Assembly: GCA_947494695.1 (NCBI GenBank) | Contig: CANLWB010000011.1 | Span: forward strand, 124,001 to 188,000 | Source of the DNA: an uncultured Flavobacteriaceae bacterium | GTDB lineage: Bacteria > Bacteroidota > Bacteroidia > Flavobacteriales > Flavobacteriaceae | Length of the DNA stretch: 64,000 nucleotides | Direction of reading: 5' to 3' | Part shown: piece after piece, positions 36,967 to 45,611 of the stretch | How positions within the stretch are numbered: position 1 is the first letter of the stretch | How the letters are laid out: every line of letters starts with the position of its first letter | Translations under genes and position numbers: made by a program | The notes under the pieces: generated by a model | What the model saw: the letters and a program-made list of their open reading frames with translations, nothing else | Database searches by the model: none | Told to the model about the DNA's origin: nothing

Positions 36967-38442
36967 ATGAAAATATATAATACATTACATATTAAGCTTC
37001 TATTGGTTTTGGTAGTGGCTTTTTTGACCGGTTGTGCTGAAGAATTTTTGGATGAGCCTAAAAATACTGGGGGTATTTCAGAAGAAATCGTTTTTTCAGA
37101 CAGAGACGCCGTTCAGGCTTTTATAACGGGTATTTATGCTAGGTATAAAGGGCAATGGGATGATGATTTAACCGATGATAATCTTGTTAATGGAAATAAT
37201 TCCAATGCAGATACTGGTGGCTTATACGCGATGTACTTTGCAAGAACGGTAAAAGGGAATGATTTAATACAGGCACCTTCCTGGTTTTTGTTTGATTATG
37301 CCCATGAAAACAGAGGCGCGAGTTTTAGAAGAACAAGTTTTACCTGGACGTTTAACTATGAGATTATAAACTATGCCAATGTTTTAATTGAAGGTCTTGC
37401 AGAAAGTACAAGTTTGGATGATGCTACTAAAAGAGAATTTACAGCGGTGGCTAAAACGTTAAGGGCCTTTCATTATTTTCAATTGGCTTTAGAGTTTGCA
37501 CCAAATTATAATAACGATAGAAGTGTAGCACGGCTTCCTATTTATACAGAAGCGACAACGGTGGATTCAGAAGGTCGCGCTCCCAGTTCGTTATCTAACG
37601 TCTATGATTTGATTTTATCAGATCTAAATGAAGCCATTCCAGATTTAACAGAAGACAGACTTGGTAAAAGTTATATCAATAGATCGGTAGCTAATGGAAT
37701 TTTAGCTCGAGTACTGCTAGTAACTCAAGATAATTGGAGTCTAGCATCCTCGGCTGCAAGGGCAGCATATGGAGGTGATGCTGCTGCTGCGGTTGTATCT
37801 TCTGCCTGGGGGACCGGCTTCGATGATTTATCCGATCAAGACTGGTTGTGGGGGCATTTTCAGGATGGTTCCAATGAAACTAATTTTTTCTGGATGGCAC
37901 CATTTGTATTTATGGATCATTTAACATTATCCTTTCAAGCAACTTACGTAAATACAAATTTTAGGGATGAGTTTGCCGATAGTGATGTTAGAAAATTGTT
38001 TTCAGATATTTATAGTTCTACGACACCATACAGAGAGTTTGTTACTACTAAATTTGAATTTACATTTGCTTCAGATGTGCCATTAATGCGAAAGTCTGAA
38101 ATGGTATTAATCGATGCCGAAGCACAGTATAATTTAGGAAACGAACCAGAGGCCAGAAATTTACTTTTTGCATTACAAAAAGAAAGAGATGCCAATGCCA
38201 CCTTATCTGTTAGTTCGGGAAATGCACTCTTAGAAGAAATTTTGTTAGAAAGACGTAAAGAACTATACGGAGAAATAGGTGTAGAGTGGTTTGATGCTAA
38301 GCGACTTAGTCGACCAATTAACAGAGACGCCATACATAGGGTGGTGGTTGATGTTCCTGCAGATAGTGAATTATTTTATTTAAATATTCCACAATCGGAG
38401 ATTGATGCTAATCCTAATATGCCGGAAAATATAAATCAATAA
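36967..38442 (+). CDS. SusD/RagB-family outer-membrane lipoprotein
   Basis: A 491-aa SusD homologue with lipobox AFLTGC (Cys23) followed by EEFLDEPKNTGG. Typical segments are FTAVAKTLRAFHYFQLALEFAP, RSVANGILARVLLVTQDNW, MRKSEMVLIDAEAQYNLGNEPEA, LLFALQKERDA and ILLERRKELYGEIGVEWFDAKRL. It pairs with the SusC gene 18 bp upstream, and a strong hairpin at 38467 ends the operon. Glycan specificity not predictable. Confidence 0.95.
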   Translation: MKIYNTLHIKLLLVLVVAFLTGCAEEFLDEPKNTGGISEEIVFSDRDAVQAFITGIYARYKGQWDDDLTDDNLVNGNNSNADTGGLYAMYFARTVKGNDLIQAPSWFLFDYAHENRGASFRRTSFTWTFNYEIINYANVLIEGLAESTSLDDATKREFTAVAKTLRAFHYFQLALEFAPNYNNDRSVARLPIYTEATTVDSEGRAPSSLSNVYDLILSDLNEAIPDLTEDRLGKSYINRSVANGILARVLLVTQDNWSLASSAARAAYGGDAAAAVVSSAWGTGFDDLSDQDWLWGHFQDGSNETNFFWMAPFVFMDHLTLSFQATYVNTNFRDEFADSDVRKLFSDIYSSTTPYREFVTTKFEFTFASDVPLMRKSEMVLIDAEAQYNLGNEPEARNLLFALQKERDANATLSVSSGNALLEEILLERRKELYGEIGVEWFDAKRLSRPINRDAIHRVVVDVPADSELFYLNIPQSEIDANPNMPENINQ

Positions 38443-38466
38443 TTCATACGTATTATGAACATGTTT

Positions 38467-38494
38467 TAAGCCGGAACGTTTACTTTCCGGCTTA
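38467..38494 (+). terminator. Hairpin terminator of the second SusCD operon
   Basis: TAAGCCGGAA and TTCCGGCTTA form a perfect 10-bp stem with an 8-nt loop, 24 bp after the SusD stop. A weak T-rich tract follows. Confidence 0.7.
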
Positions 38495-38714
38495 ATTACT
38501 TTTCAGGCCTAAATTAATGTGAATTTTGTTTAAGGTTTCAAGGTGCTATTTCGAGAGTATAGAAAAAAATCTACCATACGCATAAAACAAGGTCATGTCT
38601 GATTGCGTTTTTCGGTTTTGGTCTATGTCTTTGTTAAAGTGACCAAAACAAGCTAAGCCGAGATCTTATTAAAGCCTCTCGACTGCTTATAATATCTTTT
38701 ATAATTCTCTAAAA

Positions 38715-39236
38715 CTATTCTGTTTCCAAAGGTTTCTTTTTCTTAAAAACGTTGGCAAAGATTAAAATGATCATGCCAGTTGTTACAGATAAATCGGCCA
38801 TGTTAAAAACACCCGTTTTAAAGACACCACCTAAATCTATAAAGAGAAAATCGGTTACTTTTCCATAAACGATCCGATCATAAATATTGGCCAGACCACC
38901 CCCAATGATACTTGCAAATGCGAAAAGCGATAACCTGTCCAGGCTTTTATCGTTAAAAACGTGACGCAATACCATGCCTAGCACAACAATAGGTAAAATA
39001 AGCAATAGGATAATTTTAAGTACAGGATTTAAATCACTTCCCATGCCTAAAAATGCACCTTCATTTTCCACATTCATCATTATAAATGCGTCACCTATTA
39101 GTGATATACGTTCTCCTGGCTGTGTAAAAGTGCGAAGGTCTACGTAAGATCGAATGAGTACTTTTGAAATTTGATCGACAGCAATGGTTAGTATAATAAC
39201 TAATAAAATGAAAATGGATCGTTTAGATAATTTCAT
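38715..39236 (-). CDS. lspA: Lipoprotein signal peptidase (signal peptidase II)
   Basis: A 173-aa four-helix inner-membrane aspartyl protease that cleaves prolipoproteins before the lipidated Cys. Both catalytic aspartates are present, in GGGLANIYDRIVYGKVTDF and FNMADLSVT, together with the conserved DQISK near the N-terminus and ENEGAFLG in place of the usual NxGAAF. It lies 3 bp after fabD in the same direction, so the two are one operon. The window itself encodes many lipoproteins that need this enzyme. Confidence 0.93.
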   Translation of the reverse strand: MKLSKRSIFILLVIILTIAVDQISKVLIRSYVDLRTFTQPGERISLIGDAFIMMNVENEGAFLGMGSDLNPVLKIILLLILPIVVLGMVLRHVFNDKSLDRLSLFAFASIIGGGLANIYDRIVYGKVTDFLFIDLGGVFKTGVFNMADLSVTTGMIILIFANVFKKKKPLETE

Positions 39237-39239
39237 GTA

Positions 39240-40130
39240 TTAAACCGTTTGAAAAGACGCAGATGCTGTCTCAGATTCTCTATTAATTTTCTTTACAAGA
39301 CCTTGAAGTACTTTACCTGGTCCAACTTCAGTAAATGAGCTTGCACCATCAGCAATCATTTGCTGTACCGACTGCGTCCATCGCACTGGAGCCGTTAATT
39401 GAGAAATTAAGTTCGTTTTTATTGCCGTTTCATCATGAACTGCATGTGCTGTTACGTTTTGATAAATTGGACAGTTAGGTTTGTTGAATGTTGTATTTTC
39501 AATAGCTGCTGCAAGCTCTTCTCTTGCCGGCTCCATTAATGGCGAGTGAAATGCCCCCCCAACAGGTAATACTAAGGCGCGACGGGCGCCTTCCTCTTTT
39601 AGGGTTTCACATGCTGTATTTATAGCGTTAACCTCTCCAGATATTACCAGTTGTCCTGGACAATTGTAATTGGCGGCGACCACAACTCCTTCGGTTAAGC
39701 CACATACTTTTTCAACAACATCATCATCCAAACCTAAAACGGCAGCCATAGTACTGGGTTGTAATTCGCATGCTTTTTGCATGGCTAAAGCTCTTTGAGA
39801 GACTAGTTTTAAGGCGTCTTCAAAGTTTAAAGTGCCATTTGCTACCAGAGCAGAAAATTCACCAAGAGAATGTCCGGCAACCATTTCAGGTGTAAAATCA
39901 TCCCCTAAAGTTTTGGCTAAAATTACCGAGTGTAAAAAGATGGCTGGTTGAGTTACTTTAGTCTCTTTAAGATCTTCTGCGCTTCCTTCGAACATGATAT
40001 CTGTAATATTAAATCCAAGAATACTATCCGCTTTTTCAAAAAGTTCTTGAGCTAAAGGTGAGTTTTCATACAAATCTAAACCCATTCCCGAAAATTGAGC
40101 CCCCTGGCCCGGAAATATATATGCTTTCAT
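39240..40130 (-). CDS. fabD: Malonyl-CoA:ACP transacylase
   Basis: A 296-aa cytoplasmic enzyme that loads malonyl groups on acyl carrier protein for fatty-acid synthesis. FPGQGAQFSGMG is at the start, the nucleophile Ser88 sits in AGHSLGEF, and the catalytic His is in GGAFHSPLM; the C-terminal EVGPGKVLQGL is also conserved. The length fits FabD. Probably co-transcribed with lspA, which begins 3 bp downstream. Confidence 0.97.
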   Translation of the reverse strand: MKAYIFPGQGAQFSGMGLDLYENSPLAQELFEKADSILGFNITDIMFEGSAEDLKETKVTQPAIFLHSVILAKTLGDDFTPEMVAGHSLGEFSALVANGTLNFEDALKLVSQRALAMQKACELQPSTMAAVLGLDDDVVEKVCGLTEGVVVAANYNCPGQLVISGEVNAINTACETLKEEGARRALVLPVGGAFHSPLMEPAREELAAAIENTTFNKPNCPIYQNVTAHAVHDETAIKTNLISQLTAPVRWTQSVQQMIADGASSFTEVGPGKVLQGLVKKINRESETASASFQTV

Positions 40131-40227
40131 GTGTTAGTCAATTATTGTTATAAAAATTTAGCCTACTTACTTCGTAGTAAAATGTAATATTATCAGTATT
40201 ACGTGTTAGTTTGTTTTTTTAGTGCTG

Positions 40228-40235
40228 CAAAAGTA
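40228..40235 (-). promoter_or_regulatory. Probable -7 promoter element of fabD-lspA
   Basis: The minus strand reads TACTTTTG, an exact TAnnTTTG match, giving a leader of about 90 nt before fabD. No clear -33 element at standard spacing. Confidence 0.45.
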
Positions 40236-40334
40236 TAAATAAAATCTGTAATGAGCCTGGCATTTAAAATCGAGAACAAAGACTGCGTATCGAAAATCAT
40301 GAGTCTAGATGTTTAATTCCAAATACGATTAATT

Positions 40335-41891
40335 CTAAAGATTAACCACAGCAGCTTCCGCACAGCGTTCCCCATCCATAGCCGCAGAAATAATACCACC
40401 GGCATAACCACCACCTTCACCACAAGGGAATAAATTGGATAGTTCGGGGTGTGCCAAATGCTCGTTTCGGGGAATACAAACTGGTGAGGATGTTCTGGAC
40501 TCCACTCCAACAATATTAGCTTCAGAAGTATAGTAGCCTTTCATTTTTTTTCCGAAGGCCTGAAATCCTTGTCTAAGCCTGCTACCTATTAATTTAGGGA
40601 GTAAAGAATGAAGAGGGGCAGATTTCAATCCGGGTTGATAAGAGGTTGGATTTAACGTATTGGATAGGCGGCCTTCAACAAAATCGGTGAGTTTTTGTGC
40701 GGGGGCTACCTGACTTCTGCCTCCTGATGTAAAGGCCAGTCTTTCCAAGTTTTTTTGATATTCAAGGCCCTTTAAAACACCGAATGTTTCATATTTATGA
40801 AGGTCGGCATCTACATTAATTTCTACAACAATTCCCGAATTGGCATAGAGGTTATTTCGTTTGGACGGTGACATACCATTTACAACAACTTCACCATTTG
40901 CAGTAGCCGCAGGGACTATAAAGCCTCCGGGACACATACAAAATGAATAGACGCCCCTGTTGTTAACTTGATTTACCAGGCTATAGGAAGCTGCTGGTAG
41001 CAATTCATGACGTTTACTATCGCAATGGTATTGAATTGAATCTATAATGTGCTGTGGGTGCTCTACCCGAACGCCCATAGCGAACGATTTTGCTTCTAAG
41101 GCGACCTTCTTTTTATGCAATAGGTAGAAGATATCGCGTGCTGAATGCCCTGTGGCCAAAATCACCCTGTTTACAGTCATGTCCTTATCATTCTGGAGTT
41201 GTAGGGCTTGAATCGTATTGTTCTTTACGATAAAGTCAACAACTCGTGTTTCAAAATGAACCTCTCCACCATATTTTAAAATGGTTTCCCGAATGTTTTG
41301 AACCACTTTAGGTAATTTGTTAGTTCCTATGTGTGGATGAGCGTCTACGAGAATTTGATCGGTTGCACCATGAAACACCAGGTTCTCAAATATACGTCTA
41401 ACATCACCACGTTTTAAACTTCGTGTATATAGTTTGCCGTCACTATAAGTCCCTGCGCCGCCTTCACCAAAGCAATAGTTGGAATCTTCATTAACATGAT
41501 GGTCTTGATTTATGGCCTTAAGGTCGCGTCGTCTGTCCTGAACGTTTTTACCACGTTCTAACACAATGGGTTTATAACCCAATTCAATACAACGCAAAGC
41601 GGCATACATCCCGGCAGGGCCGAAGCCAATTATATGAACAGGTTTCGCTTTAGAAACGTCTTTATAGTCAAATTTATATTCAGAATGTTCAGGAACAGTT
41701 TCCCCTATATAAACAGCAACTTTATAATTGAAAATGATTTTAGGCTTTCTTGCATCGATTGATTTTCGAAGTATTTTTATACCTGTAATAGTTCCTTTTT
41801 CAATGTCTAAAGCATTAGCCGCTTTTGTGATTAGGATATCACTGCGCTCTTCGTCTTTTAGAGAAATACGAAGCTGAATCTCTTTTACCAT
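40335..41891 (-). CDS. NAD(P)/FAD-dependent dehydrogenase, COG2509 type
   Basis: A 518-aa flavoprotein. An N-terminal domain of about 85 residues (VKEIQLRISLKDEE...) precedes the Rossmann FAD site VHIIGFGPAGMYAALRCIELG and the family block CFGEGGAGTYSDGKLYTRSLKRG; VILATGHSARDIF and the C-terminal FPCGEGGGYAGGIISAAMDG complete the fold. This family is widespread in Bacteroidota but its substrate is not established. The gene is transcribed alone; the short leader implied by the -7 element at 41906 supports the ATG at 41891. Confidence 0.92.
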   Translation of the reverse strand: MVKEIQLRISLKDEERSDILITKAANALDIEKGTITGIKILRKSIDARKPKIIFNYKVAVYIGETVPEHSEYKFDYKDVSKAKPVHIIGFGPAGMYAALRCIELGYKPIVLERGKNVQDRRRDLKAINQDHHVNEDSNYCFGEGGAGTYSDGKLYTRSLKRGDVRRIFENLVFHGATDQILVDAHPHIGTNKLPKVVQNIRETILKYGGEVHFETRVVDFIVKNNTIQALQLQNDKDMTVNRVILATGHSARDIFYLLHKKKVALEAKSFAMGVRVEHPQHIIDSIQYHCDSKRHELLPAASYSLVNQVNNRGVYSFCMCPGGFIVPAATANGEVVVNGMSPSKRNNLYANSGIVVEINVDADLHKYETFGVLKGLEYQKNLERLAFTSGGRSQVAPAQKLTDFVEGRLSNTLNPTSYQPGLKSAPLHSLLPKLIGSRLRQGFQAFGKKMKGYYTSEANIVGVESRTSSPVCIPRNEHLAHPELSNLFPCGEGGGYAGGIISAAMDGERCAEAAVVNL

Positions 41892-41905
41892 GCGGTAAAA
41901 TTACT

Positions 41906-41913
41906 CAAATTTA
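41906..41913 (-). promoter_or_regulatory. Probable -7 promoter element of the FAD dehydrogenase gene
   Basis: The minus strand reads TAAATTTG, an exact TAnnTTTG match, 15 bp before the ATG at 41891. Confidence 0.5.
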
Positions 41914-41970
41914 AGAGAAGATTTTTTAAAAGAATCGTTTTATATAGTGCTGTTTTTAAAATAGATATTA

Positions 41971-42010
41971 AAAAAAGATCCCGTTTCATAATATGAAACA
42001 GGATTTTTTA
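41971..42010 (-). terminator. Intrinsic terminator of the beta-helix gene
   Basis: GTTTCAT/ATGAAAC and ATCC/GGAT stack around an AAT loop with A- and T-tracts at the two ends, about 23 bp past the stop at 42033 on the minus strand. Confidence 0.75.
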
Positions 42011-42032
42011 TTCTGAAAAATCTGATATAAAA

Positions 42033-44012
42033 TTATTCTTTTATATATTTTTCGGTAGACAGTAAATTATTTTTTGTATCGTAAATTTTTATAATATACA
42101 TGGCTGCTGACATATTAGATAAATCGATCTCTTTCTCATTTAAGAAGCTTCCTTCTTTTATTTTTTGACCAGAGAATGAAAAAACTTCGTATCGGTCTAA
42201 GTCTTTTGAGGCACTTATAAACGCCACGCCTTTACCAGGATTTGGACCTATAATTAATGAATGTTCATCGGTATCAAAATTACCATTAGAAAGGATGATT
42301 TCGTCTTGGTTAAAGCCCTCTTTTATCCAGGCATTAATATTGATGGCCGTATATTCTGGCCTCCAGTTTAAATAAGATTGATTTCTCAATTCCACATAAA
42401 AAGCATCTCTATTTGCTAAGCCAAGAATATCTGTTATATACATATCCAGACTCCTTTCGGGTTCAGAGTAATTAAAAGAGCTAACTATTTGAGATCCTGA
42501 ATCGCTAGCGACATTCGACCAATTAGCAAAATTATAATGTGTGCCTCCGGTACTAAATAGGCTATTTGGATCGCCATTGGTGTTCTTAAATTTATTATTT
42601 GAATAAGAGATGTCGGGATTTGTTTGAGATATTCTTGAGAAATGAGTATTGGTAGAAAGGTTTAGGTTCATTTCATTATCTTCAATTTTTATGTTGATAA
42701 GGTCGGAAGGGAAATTATACCCAGAGTTACCACTATTAAGACCAGAACTTATGCCGTCTGAACCTTCTATATTGTAAATGATGTTTCTTTTAATTGTAAC
42801 ATCTTTACTATCACCGTTAAAGGAGATGCCAAACCCAAAGAAACTAGGATTATTTTGGTGTAAGATATAGTTGTTTTCAACGATTCCTCCATCCCAATTT
42901 TCAATTTCCACGCCATAGGCTAAGGATCTATTTGTTGGACGGGACATACCACCTGAAACTATGACGTTTTCATTAATTTTAATATTTTGCCATCTGTACT
43001 GGGCTATTCTGTCATTACCACCTACCGATAAGGCGACTTCACAATCGTTGTAAAGGTTATTTGTTATAGTTATATTCTCTACTTTAGTTGTAGCGCTATT
43101 TGAGGTCCATTTAGTACCAATACTACTAGGTCTATGGAAAGAGTTTCCTGTAAACGTTGTGTTTTGACTTTCGGCAAAATACGTGTTGTGGTTATATATG
43201 GTGCCTTGACCTTGACTAGGACCACCACTATTAGATTGTCTGTACCAACCATTATGATCGAAAATATTTTCCTCTAGAAGAAAGCTATCTAAATTCGCTG
43301 TATACAGTCCTTGCGAATGTTTGCTTATTGAATAGTTATCAAAAATCATGTTTCTTCGCAGTTTAATATTTAGAATGGGGCCATCTCCTTGAACAACGTT
43401 ACCCGTATAGAATCTAAATGTACAGCCTTCGATAAGGATATTTTCAAGACTACCAGCGCCATTAGTATAAAAGTTAAATCCAGTATTTTCTCCCTCACCA
43501 TTTATATAGTCTGGATCTGAAGGGTTTCTGGTATGCGCATAAAATGATAACCCAATTATAGACAGGTTTCGAGTCGTTCCACAACAGTAGTTAATGGCAT
43601 TTTCAGTTCCAGTTTTTAAAAGAGGTGATTCCAGTGAATCTCCATAAGATGTAAAAACAATGGGACGCGTTGCCGATTGCCCAATGGAAGCTCCTCGAGC
43701 TAATGTTTCATAGAAGACATCACCTCGTTTTAATAAAATCCATATGGCATCATTAGCCGATATGTTTGCAGCCGCGGCAGCAATAGTTTGGTAAGCTTTT
43801 ACGGTTCCTGAAGGGTGAATTGGATCTGCTCCTATTTCAGAAGAGCTACTCGTGTATATTTCTGCAGTGCTGTCATTTCCAGACGAGGCACTTACATAAA
43901 TAAAACGATCTGCGCTTGACGGATTCAAAATAGTCCAACCTTCGCTGTTTAGCTGTGCATACGATATGACGTTTAACAGTAAAAACGAAAGCATTAAAAT
44001 ACTTTTTTTCAT
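42033..44012 (-). CDS. T9SS-exported right-handed beta-helix protein
   Basis: A 659-aa secreted protein. It has a signal peptide (to VISYAQ, about residue 19), a parallel beta-helix region with many NxFxxxSxxN-type rungs (ENILIEGCTFRFYTG, FTGNSFHRPS, VENITITNNLYND, DVTIKRNIIYNIEG; about residues 100-500), and a C-terminal type IX secretion sorting domain (about 585-659: NPGKGVAFISASKDLDRYEVFSFSG ... YIIKIYD). The beta-helix fold is used by polysaccharide lyases and by adhesins; no lyase catalytic residues could be assigned. The T9SS tail implies release or anchoring at the cell surface. Transcribed alone. Confidence 0.88.
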   Translation of the reverse strand: MKKSILMLSFLLLNVISYAQLNSEGWTILNPSSADRFIYVSASSGNDSTAEIYTSSSSEIGADPIHPSGTVKAYQTIAAAAANISANDAIWILLKRGDVFYETLARGASIGQSATRPIVFTSYGDSLESPLLKTGTENAINYCCGTTRNLSIIGLSFYAHTRNPSDPDYINGEGENTGFNFYTNGAGSLENILIEGCTFRFYTGNVVQGDGPILNIKLRRNMIFDNYSISKHSQGLYTANLDSFLLEENIFDHNGWYRQSNSGGPSQGQGTIYNHNTYFAESQNTTFTGNSFHRPSSIGTKWTSNSATTKVENITITNNLYNDCEVALSVGGNDRIAQYRWQNIKINENVIVSGGMSRPTNRSLAYGVEIENWDGGIVENNYILHQNNPSFFGFGISFNGDSKDVTIKRNIIYNIEGSDGISSGLNSGNSGYNFPSDLINIKIEDNEMNLNLSTNTHFSRISQTNPDISYSNNKFKNTNGDPNSLFSTGGTHYNFANWSNVASDSGSQIVSSFNYSEPERSLDMYITDILGLANRDAFYVELRNQSYLNWRPEYTAININAWIKEGFNQDEIILSNGNFDTDEHSLIIGPNPGKGVAFISASKDLDRYEVFSFSGQKIKEGSFLNEKEIDLSNMSAAMYIIKIYDTKNNLLSTEKYIKE

Positions 44013-44222
44013 AATACTTAGAGTTTTGGGGGTGAGCTAAGATATACGTTTTTAAGTACAAAATAGATTTCTTTTTTAAGTGCGTTTCTTTGTTAAACTA
44101 AACTAAGTTTTTATTTTTTAATTGTAAGTAATTGATTATAAATTTAATTAAAGGTATGCTTTTAATCGATTAATTATTACGTATAATCGATGATTTATTT
44201 TCAGGGAAAGCATCAAGTACAG

Positions 44223-44274
44223 GTCATTGCAATTTTTTTAATGTATCTCGATACATTAAAAAAATTGCAATGAC
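44223..44274. repeat. 52-bp near-perfect palindrome
   Basis: Two perfect 25-nt inverted arms (44223-44247 and 44250-44274, outer bases GTCATTGC and GCAATGAC) with only TC between. It lies between the start of the beta-helix gene and the end of the DinB gene, so it may serve as a terminator for the minus-strand DinB transcript. The remaining 44013-44338 is AT-rich with no gene. Confidence 0.85.
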
Positions 44275-44338
44275 GAAAGGAAAAACAAAATTTAAGTTGA
44301 AACAGGTGACTAAAAGATTGGACTCAATATAGTACTGA

Positions 44339-44854
44339 TTAGGATATAAAGTAACGTTCTTCTAGGATATTCAAATGGTGTTTGGCATGTCCAATAATGG
44401 TAAACCCTATGGCAAGCGAACTAATTTTAATATGAGAACTTATGCCACTGAGATGAAGCATGTCATCATTAAAACTTTCAAATAATATAATGGTAGACTG
44501 TCTTACGAGTTTAAACTCTTTTAGCAGATTTTCAATAGATCTGTTATTGGCGTTTGAGTTGTTTGCATAGGCATTTTCATCAAAACCTAGTAGAGCTTGT
44601 GGCTCCAATCTGGAAACACATAATGCCCGATATGCAAAAATACGCTCGGCATCAATAATGTGTTGAAGCACCTCTTTTGGTGTCCATTTGCCAGTATCAT
44701 ATCGATAATCTTGAAAATCGATTAGTTTTTCAGATATGTTTTCAAAAATGGTTTCGCTTTGTTTTAATTCTTCTACGAGACTAACATGGTCTTCTACCAG
44801 ATTGATATATCTTTCGAAGTACTCTGGCATAAATTTTAAGTCGGACTTTCTCAT
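44339..44854 (-). CDS. DinB-family four-helix metal-binding protein
   Basis: A 171-aa DinB/YfiT-like helical bundle. The probable metal-binding His triad is one His in TPKEVLQHIIDAERIF and two in IGHAKHHLNILEERY. Members act as metal-dependent thiol transferases or remain unassigned; the substrate here is unknown. Its ATG overlaps the end of the pyridoxamine-oxidase-like gene by 4 bp, so the pair is an operon, divergent from the MocR regulator gene. Confidence 0.88.
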   Translation of the reverse strand: MRKSDLKFMPEYFERYINLVEDHVSLVEELKQSETIFENISEKLIDFQDYRYDTGKWTPKEVLQHIIDAERIFAYRALCVSRLEPQALLGFDENAYANNSNANNRSIENLLKEFKLVRQSTIILFESFNDDMLHLSGISSHIKISSLAIGFTIIGHAKHHLNILEERYFIS

Positions 44855-45513
44855 GCTTTGTGTTTTTTATAGTAATTTATAACGTGTTTTGGAACGTTTA
44901 CCCGTTTTGGCAATGATTCATCGCTAACAGGACGTTCGGCTATTTGTTTTATTGGTACAACTCCAGCCCAAATGGGGAGCTCCATATCGCTGGCTTCGTC
45001 AAGAACTCCTACATCTCTAATCTTGGCAGAAGCCGTTTGTATTTCCATCTCGACAACTAATGTAGCATTAAATTCTTTAAGACTCATCGGTCTTAAGGCT
45101 TCCCACCTATCTGGAATCATATAGTCAACAACACATTTTAATGCGGTTTCTTTTAGTATGGGGTCAACCACTTTAGTAACATTTGTAAATAATGTAGCCG
45201 ATCTGTAATTTACAGAGTGATGAAACCCTGAACGTGCTAAGATAAGCCCATCTAGATGCATAACAGTCATACTGGCTTCTCCGGCTTCCAAAAGTGCTAA
45301 TAACATTCTGTTTTTAAGAGAACCATGAAGGTAAATCTTATTATCTAGTCTCCCATAAGCCATAGGTATGCTCATAGCTTTACCATGGTAGTTGTAGCTC
45401 ACATAGCCTATAAATCCGGCATCTAGAATTTGATTTATTTGTTCGACATTGTAAGTGGCTCTTTTGGAACCTCTTTTTACCTGATTTAATGCTGATATTT
45501 TATAAGTCGACAT
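44851..45513 (-). CDS. Pyridoxamine 5'-phosphate oxidase-like flavin-binding protein
   Basis: A 220-aa FMN-binding split-barrel protein of the Pyridox_ox_2 type: ILDAGFIGYVSYNYHGKAMSIPMAYGRLDNKIYLHGSLKNRML, then the GFHHSVNYRSATLF block and a C-terminal IWAGVVPIKQ. These proteins bind FMN or related cofactors; true PNPO activity is not assured. The gene is divergent from a MocR/PdxR-type regulator, the usual arrangement for B6-linked genes, and is co-transcribed with the DinB gene. Confidence 0.88.
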   Translation of the reverse strand: MSTYKISALNQVKRGSKRATYNVEQINQILDAGFIGYVSYNYHGKAMSIPMAYGRLDNKIYLHGSLKNRMLLALLEAGEASMTVMHLDGLILARSGFHHSVNYRSATLFTNVTKVVDPILKETALKCVVDYMIPDRWEALRPMSLKEFNATLVVEMEIQTASAKIRDVGVLDEASDMELPIWAGVVPIKQIAERPVSDESLPKRVNVPKHVINYYKKHKA

Positions 45514-45534
45514 AACTGTTCGATTTGAATGATG

Positions 45535-45565
45535 TTTGTTAATTAAGACAAAATTAGTAGATTTA
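45535..45565 (+). promoter_or_regulatory. Promoter of the MocR regulator gene
   Basis: TTTG at 45535-45538 and TAGATTTA at 45558-45565 are spaced by 19 bp (one mismatch to TAnnTTTG). Transcription would start near 45572, about 40 nt before the ATG at 45612. It overlaps the divergent promoter at 45549-45577. Confidence 0.5.
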
Positions 45566-45577
45566 TGGATTGTTCAA
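45549..45577 (-). promoter_or_regulatory. Promoter of the pyridoxamine-oxidase-like/DinB operon
   Basis: On the minus strand TTG (45577-45575) and TAATTTTG (45556-45549) are 18 bp apart; the -7 element is an exact consensus match. It faces away from, and interleaves with, the MocR promoter. Confidence 0.6.
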
Positions 45578-45580
45578 TTC

Positions 45581-45610
45581 GTCCAGAAATCATTTTTTAA
45601 ATAGTCCAGA
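45581..45610. promoter_or_regulatory. Direct repeat GTCCAGAwAT, putative MocR operator
   Basis: GTCCAGAAAT at 45581 and GTCCAGATAT at 45604 are 23 bp apart, about two DNA turns. MocR/PdxR regulators typically bind direct repeats. The position is just upstream of the -33 of the minus-strand promoter (activation) and just downstream of the regulator's own start site (auto-repression). Confidence 0.5.
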
Positions 45611-45611
45611 T

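Noticed and set aside
44223-44274. Insertion-sequence terminal repeats
   Set aside because: The two arms are adjacent with no transposase between them, and no target duplication is visible.
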